From positions 62,001 through 126,000 of the forward strand of contig NZ_JACJQJ010000003.1 in the NCBI RefSeq assembly GCF_014696615.1: a stretch of DNA of 64,000 bases, read 5' to 3'. This document shows positions 35,487 through 45,000 of the stretch, one piece after another (the stretch's first letter is position 1; each line of letters starts with the position of its first letter). The DNA is from Nostoc linckia FACHB-104. GTDB taxonomy: Bacteria; Cyanobacteriota; Cyanobacteriia; Cyanobacteriales; Nostocaceae. A program made the position numbers and the translations under genes. The notes under the pieces were generated by a model, which saw nothing but the letters and a program-made list of their open reading frames with translations, ran no database searches and was not told where the DNA came from.

Positions 35487-37619
35487 TTGAAATCCATTAT
35501 TTTGCAAGAAACTACGAGTTTCGTAGACATTCTGCAACATCAAGCCTTGCGGCATCCGAACCGACGGGCCTTGACATTTTTGCAGGATGGAGAAGCAGAA
35601 GGCCAAAGCTTGACCTATCAAGCACTAGCACAACAAGCCAAGTCAATCGCTGCCAACTTACAAAAGCTTGTAGCAAAAGGCGAGCGAGCCCTCCTACTTT
35701 ATCCACCGGGGTTAGAATTTATCAGTGCCTTTTTTGGCTGTTTATTTGCCCAAGTAGTAGCTGTTCCGGCCTATCCACCACGACGCAATCAGAATCTAGC
35801 AAGACTCCAGGCGATCATGGTAGATACGCAGGCAACAGTAGTTCTCACCACCACTGCCTTACTATCTAAAAGAGAAACGTGGTTTAAGCAAGTACCAGAA
35901 CTAGCAAAAATCCAATGGCTAGCTACTGATAACATTGATATTAACTTGGCATCCGATTGGCAACAACCCCACATTACCAGTCATACCCTAGCCTTTCTTC
36001 AATATACATCCGGTTCTACGGGTCAGCCCAAAGGGGTAATGGTCACTCACGGGAACTTGCTCTACAACCAGCAAATGATTCAGCAGGCTTACCAACACAA
36101 TAATAAAACTATCGTTGTGGGTTGGTTGCCTCTGTACCATGACATGGGACTAATTGGGAATGTACTACAACCTCTATATTTGGGGGTATCGTGCTATCTG
36201 ATGGCACCAGTGGCATTTCTACAAAAGCCGATTCGTTGGTTGCAAGCTATTTCTGATTATCGAGCTACCACCAGTGGAGGGCCAAACTTTGCCTATGACT
36301 TGTGCGTGAATAAAATTACCCCAGAACAGATAGCTAGCCTTGATTTGAGCAGTTGGGAGTTAGCATTTAACGGTGCAGAACCAGTTCAAGCACAAACCCT
36401 AGAAAAGTTTGCCGCTAATTTTGCGTCTTGCGGCTTTCGTCCTACAGCTTTTTACCCTTGTTATGGTATGGCAGAAACTACCTTGTTAGTTTCTGGTGGG
36501 ATCAAAACAGCAGCGCCTGTGGTGTTAGCTGTTGACGGTTCAGCTATTGAACAGAATCGAGTAGCAATAACTAGCGAACAACAACCAGAAAACAAACAGA
36601 TAGTCAGTTGTGGCCAGGCTTGGTTAGAGGAAAAAATCGCGATCGCTCATCCAGAAAATCTTACCCAATGCAGCCCCCAAGAAGTAGGTGAAATTTGGGT
36701 ATCAGGGGACAACGTAGCAGCTGGTTATTGGCAACGTCCAGAGGCTACTCAAGAGACATTCCAAGCCTATTTATCAGACACCAAAGAAGGGCCATTTCTC
36801 CGCACAGGAGACTTAGGATTTATCCACAATGGTGAACTATTCGTTACTGGTCGCCTGAAAGACTTAATCATTATTCGGGGACAAAACCACTATCCCCAAG
36901 ACATCGAACTCACCATCCAAAACTGTCATCCAGCTTTACGTCCTGGATGCAGTGCAGCTTTTTCCATCAATGTTGCAGGTGAAGAAAGGTTAGTCATTGC
37001 TCAAGAAGTCGAACGGAATTATTTACGTCAGCTAGATGTCGATGCAGTAGTTGGAGCAATTCGGCAAGCAGTATCGCAACAATATGAACTCCAAGTTTAT
37101 GCCATAGCGCTACTAAAAACCGCCAGTATTCCTAAAACCTCTAGTGGCAAAATTCAACGTCAAGCCTGTAAGAATAGATTTTTAGCTAAAACTCTAGATA
37201 TCGTTGGAGAGTGGCAAGCTAACCTCCAACAACAGGAATTAGCAGAACTGCAAGCATCTCTAGATGTCCTTTGGCAACAAGTTCAAAAAGTAGCACAAAA
37301 CAAATTTGAAGGACAACCAGTCACCATAAATTCTGTTTTGACTGCGGAAAATATTCAAAAGTGGCTAGTTACACATCTGGCGATCTCCTTAAATTTGCCA
37401 TCAGATGAAATAGACCCACAAGCACCTTTTGTTCAATATGGTTTAGATTCATCAGCCGCAGTCAGTATCACACATGAACTGTCCGAATGGCTAGACTGTG
37501 AACTTGATCCCACTATCTTTTGGGATTATCCCAGCATTAAGGCACTTGCTGGACATTTAGCACAAGCCAGAAATTTTGCGCCAACGCTGGAGAAAGCCAG
37601 CACATCCAAGGAGGTGTGA
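35487..37619 (+). CDS. puwI: fatty acyl-AMP ligase fused to acyl carrier protein (starter module 1)
   Basis: 710 aa. Residues 1-580 are a FAAL: YPPGLEFISAFFGCLFA and VPAYPPRRNQNLARL near the N-terminus, P-loop YTSGSTGQPKGVMVTHG near 173, GWLPLYHDMGLIG, FYPCYGMAETTLLVSGG, RTGDLGF and RGQNHYPQDIE. Residues ~620-700 are an ACP with GLDSS (phosphopantetheine Ser655). It activates a free fatty acid as acyl-AMP and loads its own ACP. Start is TTG 35487, the first possible start after a stop at 35439; TTG 35502 is an alternative. FAAL-fused-ACP is one of the two starter types I recall for puwainaphycin/minutissamide clusters; the symbol is given on that basis. The P450 follows after one base. Confidence 0.85.
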   Translation: MKSIILQETTSFVDILQHQALRHPNRRALTFLQDGEAEGQSLTYQALAQQAKSIAANLQKLVAKGERALLLYPPGLEFISAFFGCLFAQVVAVPAYPPRRNQNLARLQAIMVDTQATVVLTTTALLSKRETWFKQVPELAKIQWLATDNIDINLASDWQQPHITSHTLAFLQYTSGSTGQPKGVMVTHGNLLYNQQMIQQAYQHNNKTIVVGWLPLYHDMGLIGNVLQPLYLGVSCYLMAPVAFLQKPIRWLQAISDYRATTSGGPNFAYDLCVNKITPEQIASLDLSSWELAFNGAEPVQAQTLEKFAANFASCGFRPTAFYPCYGMAETTLLVSGGIKTAAPVVLAVDGSAIEQNRVAITSEQQPENKQIVSCGQAWLEEKIAIAHPENLTQCSPQEVGEIWVSGDNVAAGYWQRPEATQETFQAYLSDTKEGPFLRTGDLGFIHNGELFVTGRLKDLIIIRGQNHYPQDIELTIQNCHPALRPGCSAAFSINVAGEERLVIAQEVERNYLRQLDVDAVVGAIRQAVSQQYELQVYAIALLKTASIPKTSSGKIQRQACKNRFLAKTLDIVGEWQANLQQQELAELQASLDVLWQQVQKVAQNKFEGQPVTINSVLTAENIQKWLVTHLAISLNLPSDEIDPQAPFVQYGLDSSAAVSITHELSEWLDCELDPTIFWDYPSIKALAGHLAQARNFAPTLEKASTSKEV

Positions 37620-37620
37620 G

Positions 37621-38967
37621 ATGGAGTCATTTGTTAATACTCCTGTAACAGTCAATATTAAAAACCAAAAATCCCTATTTAATCCTTTTCTGCCTGAGTT
37701 TAGGAATAACCCTTATCCATACTACGAAAGATTGCGATCGCAAGATCCCATCCATTTCAGTTTTATGGGTACATGGGTAATTACCCGGTATACTGATGCA
37801 GTAGCAGTTTTGCGCGATCCTCGTTTTAGTGTAGATATGCGCCGATGGGGAAATTATCAAGACATCCGATTCCGAGAAACACAGGGAGAACTTGGCCCCC
37901 TCGGACGTATTACTAGCAAATGGATGCTCTTTATTGATCCGCCAGACCATATTCGTTTAAAACGACTAGCGAGCAAAGCATTCACTCCGCAGATAGTAGA
38001 AAATTTACGCCCTTACATTGAAGAAATTGTAGACACAAAGCTAAATCAAGTCGCAAGTCGCGGGAAATTGGATGTTGTGGCTGACTTAGCCCATCCCTTA
38101 CCTTTCGTAGTCATCGCCCAAATGCTAGGCGTTCCCCCAGAAGACCGTGAAAAATTACAAAAATGGTCTGAGGATGTGGCACTTTGCTTAGATCCGATGA
38201 TGTCCATAGATATTTTTGAACATCTCAATCAAGTAGTGATTGAGTTTGCTGAGTATTTTCGCAACTTGATTGCTCAACGTCGTCAACAGCGTCAAGATGA
38301 TCTCCTCAGTGCCTTAATCACAGCTAGAGATGAGCAAGATCAATTGACTGAAGAAGAACTCTTAGGCACTTGCATATTATTATTTGTTGCGGGTCACGAA
38401 ACCACCGTTAAACTCATTAGTAATGGTGTCTTGGCCTTGCTAAATCACCCAGATCAGATGACAAAACTTAAACAAGAGCCAATACTGATTGAAAGTGCTG
38501 TAGAAGAACTGTTGCGCTACGACAGCCCAGTCCAGCTAACAGTCAGAACAGCAACTGAAGATGTAGAAATTGGTGGTAAAACCATTCACCAGGGTCAACA
38601 GGTATTTATCTGTTTAGGCTCTGTCCATCGAGATCCAGCACAGTTTGTCAATGCTGATCAACTCGATATTACTCGTCAGGATAACCGCCATCTTGCCTTT
38701 AGTTACGGTATTCATGCCTGCTTAGGTAACGTCTTGGCGAGAGTTCAAGCCCAGGTTGCTATTAATGCCCTCATCCAAAGATTCTCTCATCTCCAAATAG
38801 CCACAGAAAAACTAGAGTGGCACAAGACAATTATTCTCCGAGGATTGAAATCTCTACCTGTGAGTTTTAGGGACTGCCAACTAAAAAAATATCCCATTGC
38901 GGTGTCAGCAGAGGAAGCAGAGACCGAAGAATCTCATCATCATCTTCGCTCTCACCACATTGGATAA
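37621..38967 (+). CDS. cytochrome P450
   Basis: 448 aa. Start at ATG 37621, one base after the previous stop, with a near-perfect AAGGAGG before it; longer frames read into the FAAL gene. Class features: I-helix AGHETT (257-262, with the O2-activating acid and Thr), EELLRYDSPVQ with the ExxR pair, and heme loop FSYGIHACLG with Cys367. No membrane anchor, so it is a soluble bacterial P450 needing separate ferredoxin partners. Translational coupling to a FAAL-ACP suggests that it oxidises the fatty acyl chain on the carrier or the finished lipopeptide tail. The histidine-rich end (SHHHLRSHH) is unusual for the family and may be a late extension. Substrate and position are unknown. Confidence 0.9.
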   Translation: MESFVNTPVTVNIKNQKSLFNPFLPEFRNNPYPYYERLRSQDPIHFSFMGTWVITRYTDAVAVLRDPRFSVDMRRWGNYQDIRFRETQGELGPLGRITSKWMLFIDPPDHIRLKRLASKAFTPQIVENLRPYIEEIVDTKLNQVASRGKLDVVADLAHPLPFVVIAQMLGVPPEDREKLQKWSEDVALCLDPMMSIDIFEHLNQVVIEFAEYFRNLIAQRRQQRQDDLLSALITARDEQDQLTEEELLGTCILLFVAGHETTVKLISNGVLALLNHPDQMTKLKQEPILIESAVEELLRYDSPVQLTVRTATEDVEIGGKTIHQGQQVFICLGSVHRDPAQFVNADQLDITRQDNRHLAFSYGIHACLGNVLARVQAQVAINALIQRFSHLQIATEKLEWHKTIILRGLKSLPVSFRDCQLKKYPIAVSAEEAETEESHHHLRSHHIG

Positions 38968-39064
38968 TTTATGTTCTGGAAGTCCTTACTCCTACATATA
39001 ACTACATATAAGCATTAATTATTCAAACTTTTAGTTACCAGCATCCCAGTCAGAGAAGAAAAAA

Positions 39065-42000
39065 ATGGATAAAGAACCCATCGCCATTATTGGAATAGGA
39101 TGTCGTTTTCCTGGTGCGAAAAATCCAGCGGCATTTTGGCATTTACTCTGTAATGGGATTGATACTATTACCGAAGTGCCGAAGACACGCTGGGATATAG
39201 ATGCGTTTTATGATTCAGACCCAGCGACACCAGATAAAATGTCCACGCGATGGGGTGGTTTTTTAGAGCAAGTAGATCAATTCGACCCGCAATTTTTCAA
39301 TATTGCCCCAAGAGAGGCAAATAGTGTAGATCCTCAACATCGACTATTGTTAGAAACCACTTGGGAAGCCTTAGAAGATGCTGGACAAAATCCTGAAGGC
39401 TTGGCGGGTACACCTGTGGGTGTGTTTGTGGGGATTTCAACTTTTGACTACGATAAACTCCGCTTCCAAAATCCAGTTAACTTAGATGGCTACGCAGGTA
39501 CAGGTACAGCTTGCTCCTTGGCAGCTAATCGTATTTCTTATGCTTTGAATTTTACAGGGCCAAGTATTGCCATTGATACTGCTTGCTCCTCCTCTCTAGT
39601 TGCAGTTCACCTTGCTTGCCAAAGTTTACGACAGAGAGAATCTACCATAGCGATAGTTGGAGGAGTCAATATCATGGCTTCCCCTTGGGTGAGTGTCACC
39701 TTCTCCAAAGGGGGTTTTATGGCTCCTGACGGACGATGTAAAGCCTTTGACAGTCGGGCAAATGGTTATGTCAGGAGTGAAGGATCTGGAGTTGTAGTAT
39801 TAAAACCACTATCTCAAGCTGTAGCAGATGGCGATCGCATTTATGCTGTAATTCTTGGTAGTGCAGTTAATCAAGATGGTCGCAGTAACGGCATCACTGC
39901 ACCTAATTCTCTCGCGCAAGAAGCCGTACTTAGAGCAGCTTACCGTCAGGCGAGAGTCTCTCCTGGTCAAGTGCAGTATATAGAAGCTCACGGTACAGGG
40001 ACTAAATTAGGCGACCCCATAGAAGTTAAAGCCTTGGGTAAGGTGTTAAGTGAAGATCGCCATCCAGGAGAATACTGTGCTTTAGGTTCTGTCAAAACCA
40101 ACATTGGTCATACCGAAGCTGCTGCGGGTATTGCGGGATTAATTAAAGTGGCTTTGTCTCTCAAACATGGGCAAATACCCCCTAGTCTACATTTCCAAGA
40201 AGCCAACCCTTATATTCCGTTCGATAAATTACCCCTCAGAGTCCAGCAAAAACTAGAGCCTTGGCCGGAAACAGGGGAAAGTGCGATCGCAGGGGTGAGT
40301 TCCTTCGGCTTTGGTGGGACTAATGCTCATGTGGTTTTGGCAAAACAAAAAGCAAAAAGCTTTGGCGATCCGCTGGTGAAATCACCAAGTAATCAAACAA
40401 TTATTTCCTCCACTCCCCAATTACATTTATTGACTTTATCGGCTAAAAACGAGAAAACTCTGCAAGAGTTGGTCAAGAGTTATCTAGAGCATTACCAAAA
40501 TCATCCGGAAGTATCATTGACGGATGTTTGTTTTACAGCTGGCGTGGGACGAGCTGATTTTGATACTCGCTTAGCAATAGTCTCGGATTCTACAATCACA
40601 CTACAACAGCAATTAGCTGCATTTTTATCCCAACAAGAAACTCCTGGAGTCTTCCAGGGAAAAATTAATAGCCGCAAACTTGCGAAAATTGCCTTTATAT
40701 TCACAGGTCAAGGTTCGCAGTATGTTGATATGGGTAGGCAACTCTACACCACCCACCCTACATTCCGCCAAACCATAGACTACTGCAACCAAATCCTCCA
40801 ACCTTACCTAGAAACACCTCTATTAGAGATTCTCTATCCCGAGTCCACACTCAATAGTCAAGCATCAGCAATCAACAATACTGCCTACACCCAACCTGTA
40901 CTATTCGCCTTAGAATACGCCCTTGCAAAACTCTGGCAATCTTGGGGAATAGAACCCTCCGTGGTAATGGGTCATAGCGTGGGTGAGTATGTTGCTGCTT
41001 GCATTGCAGGAGTATTTAGTTTAGAAGATGGTTTAAAACTCATTGCTGAACGTGGTAGGTTAATGCAGGCGTTACCATCTGATGGTGCAATGGCAGCTGT
41101 GTTAGCAGATGAACAGACAGTATTGTCTGCCATTCAACCTTATAGTGAGCAAATTGCTGTAGCAGCCTACAACAGCCCAGAAAGTCTAGTCATCTCTGGT
41201 CAACGCCAAGCGATCGCAACTGTTTGTCAGCAACTCACACGCCAAGGCATACAAACTAAACCTCTACAGGTATCTCATGCCTTCCATTCTCCTTTCATGG
41301 AAGGAATCTTAGAAGCTTTTGAGCAGGTAGCTAGGACAGTACAATACTCGTCACCGAAAATTCCTTTAATTTCTAACCTGACGGGAAAAATTGTCACAGC
41401 CGATATCACCACCCCTGATTATTGGGTGCGTCATATCCGCCAAACTGTGCAATTTGCTGCCAGTATGAAATGGTTGCACCAGCAAGGATATGAGATCTTC
41501 TTAGAAATTGGTGCGAAGCCCACTTTAATCGGTATGGGTCGCCAATGTCTACCTGATGGTGCAGGGGTTTGGTTGCCTAGTTTGCATCCCAAACAAACCG
41601 ATTGGCAACAAATTCTTGCTAGTTTGGCGGAGTTGTACGTCCGAGGGATAGCGATTAACTGGCAAGAATTTTATCGCTATTGTGACTGCGAGCGAATATC
41701 TTTACCTACCTATCCTTTTCAAAGACAACGCTATTGGATAGAGACAGTATCACCTCTGCATCAGCCAAGTTTCCGGGTAGTTCCAGGGAAACAACACCCC
41801 CTACTCGGTCAAAGGTTACATTTAGCGGGTGTGAAGGAAATTTGCTTCCAGTCAGAGATTAGTTCACATGAACCTGCTTATCTGAAAGATCACCGTGTTT
41901 TTGGTGAGGTAATTGTACCAGCTACTGCTTATATAGAAATGGCTTTGGCGGCGGGTTATCAATTGTATAAATCTGCACAACTAGTCTTAGAAGATGTCAG

Positions 42001-45000
42001 TATTTTGCAACCATTGAGTTTGGGTGAAGAAAGTGTAACGCTGCAAATAAACCTCACTCCAGATGATAGAGGCTACTCATTCCAGATTTTTAGTAGTGAT
42101 AATATTACAGATATTGAGTCGGTATGGATACTCCACGCTACAGGTAACCTACTGCGGGGTAACAATGATGCTCAAGCGATCGCAACTGATTTAACAAAAT
42201 TGCGATCGCAATGTCCTGAACAGATCGCACCTCAGAGCTACTATCAACAATGTCAAGATAGAGGTATTGATTATGGTGCTAGTTTCCAAGCGATCCAAGC
42301 GCTTGCCTATACTACTGGTCAGGCTTTGGGACAGGTGCAGCTTGGAGAAACTTGGGTAGATCAACATTATCAACTGCATCCGATTATTTTAGATGCTGGC
42401 TTCCAGGTCTTAGGTGCAGCATTACTCAATCAGCATCACAAAGATACGTATTTACCAGTAGCAATTGAGCGATTGCAAATTGATCATCGTCCGGGGAATC
42501 TGCTTTGGAGTCAAGCAGAAATTCATCCAGAGACAAATCGAGAACTAGTAACTGGAAATATTAAACTTTATACTAATAATGGAGTAAAAATAGTTGAAAT
42601 CCAGGGGTTAGAGTTAAAGCGATCGCGCCATACCAATCCAGCCCAAGACTCTTGGCAAAACTGGCTTTATCAAGTGGAGTGGCAACAAAAAGTCCGCTTT
42701 ACCAATTTACAACTCACCCCTGATTATCTATTATCCCCTGAACAAATCAGTGCTAAAGTTTACCCCTTATTACCGGAAATACTGACTCAGTTTGATTGGT
42801 CAGGATATCAGCAAGTTTTTACCCAGATGGAAGCCTTAAGTGTCGCCTATATCATAGCTGCTTTTGCACAGATGGGGAGGAAGTTACAACTTGGCGAAGG
42901 CTTCACAACAGCAGATATCATTACTCAACTAGGAATAGTCAACCGCCATCACAGGCTACTGCATCGCTTGTTAGAGATTTTGGCACAGGCAGGTTATTTG
43001 CAACAAATTGACTCACAATGGCAAGTCAGGCAAACAATACAGGAGTCGAATCCAGATACACAACTACATCTTTTGTTAGCAAAATATCCCAGTGCTACAG
43101 CCGAGTTAACATTATTAGGGCGTTGTGCAACTAAACTGACATCAGTGCTGCAAGGTAACTGTGACCCATTGCAATTGCTGTTTCCTGAAGGTGATATGAC
43201 CACCGCTACCCAAGTTTATCAGGATTCTCCGGGTTCGCAGGTTTTAAATACCCTGGTGCAACAGGCTATTGCATCAGCCTTAGCACAGCTACCCAAAGAC
43301 CGTGGAGTGAGAATTTTAGAAATTGGTGCAGGTACGGGTGGCACTACCGCTTACATTTTGCCAACCCTACCAGCACAGCAAACAGAATATATCTTTACCG
43401 ATTTATCTCCTCGCTTCACCACCCAAGCACAAGAGAAATTCCGCGATTATCCTTTTGTGCGATATCAAGTATTAGATATTGAGCAAGAATTAAAGCCACA
43501 AGGATTTGAGTTTCATCAGTATGACATTGTGGTAGCTGCTAACGTCCTCCACGCCACCCAGGATTTAGGACAAACCTTACAAAATATCCGCCAGTTATTA
43601 ACACCGCAAGGGTTACTGGTATTGTTAGAGGGAACTATCCCCCAAGCTTGGCTAGATTTAACCTTTGGTTTAACTGAAGGTTGGTGGCGATTTAGTGATA
43701 TTGATTTACGCCCCTATTATCCCTTACTGGATAGTGAGCAATGGCAACAATTATTATTACAACAGGGATATCAAGCCGCCGTCACCTTACCCTTAGCACA
43801 GGCAACACAAGGCAGTTGCCATCAACAATCTGTCATAGTGGCACAAGTAGCCCCCAACGCAAAAACTGTAGCTGCTAGCAAATCTCAACATTGGCTGATA
43901 TTGGCTGACTCCCAAGGAATTGGTGCAAAATTAGCGACTCGGTTGCAACAACGGGGTGATGTTTGCACACTAGTATTCTCAAAAGAGGAATATCAGTTAC
44001 TCGATCAAGAAAGTTTGACGCTTAACCCCACGCAGTTAGAGCATTTTCACCAACTACTAACTAAAATTAGCAATCATCAAGGCACTTTACATGGAGTGGT
44101 TAATTGTTGGGGTTTAGACACCTCTGAGGCTTTAACCAGTAAAAACTTAAAAACTGCATCCAGACAAAATTGTGGTGGTACCTTACATCTGTTGCAAGCC
44201 TTAACTAAGGCAAATTTTCCCTCATCACCTCGGTTGTGGTTAGTCACCAGAGGAGCTCAGCCTGTAGAAGATAGTGTCTTTGATGTAGCATCATCAGCTC
44301 TGTGGGGAATGGGTAAGGTAATGGCTTTAGAACATCCAGAACTCAAATCTGTGCGGGTGGATTTAGATCCGCATCCGGTGGGGGATGAAGTCAATGCCTT
44401 GTTAGCAGAGATTTTGGCAGATGACGAGGAAGATCAAGTGGCGTTCCGTCATCAGCAACGTTATGTAGCTCGGTTAACTCGCACAGGGGAAACCCAACCA
44501 GAAATACCCCAAAATCAGCCCTTTACCTTAACAATTTCTCAACGCGGAACCTTAGAAAATTTAACCTTTGCACCAACTGCACGCCGTTCGCCTGATGCGG
44601 GGGAAGTAGAGATCCGAGTGAGAGCAACAGGTTTAAACTTCCGCGATTTGCTCAACGCTTTAGACTTGTATCCTGGTGATCCAGGGTCTTTGGGTGGTGA
44701 ATGTGCTGGTGAAATTGTCGCCATCGGTACTGGAGTAACAGGCTGGAAAGTAGGTGATGCTGTAGTAGCGATCGCTCCGGCTAGTTTTAGTCAGTATGTG
44801 ACTGTGAATGTGCAAATGGTAGCAATAAAGCCAAGCAATTTAACCTTTGCGGAAGCCGCCACTATCCCGATTACCTTCCTCACAGCGTATTATTCACTAC
44901 ATCACCTAGCAAAAATTGCTTCTAGCGATCGCCTATTAATTCACGCGGCGGCTGGTGGTGTGGGACAAGCCGCTATTCAGTTAGCGCAACAAGTAGGGGC

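Noticed and set aside
37576-37620. Extended start for the P450 within the FAAL-ACP gene
   Set aside because: ATG 37621 has AAGGAGG directly before it and yields a normal P450 N-terminus; the extension is an artefact of an open frame.
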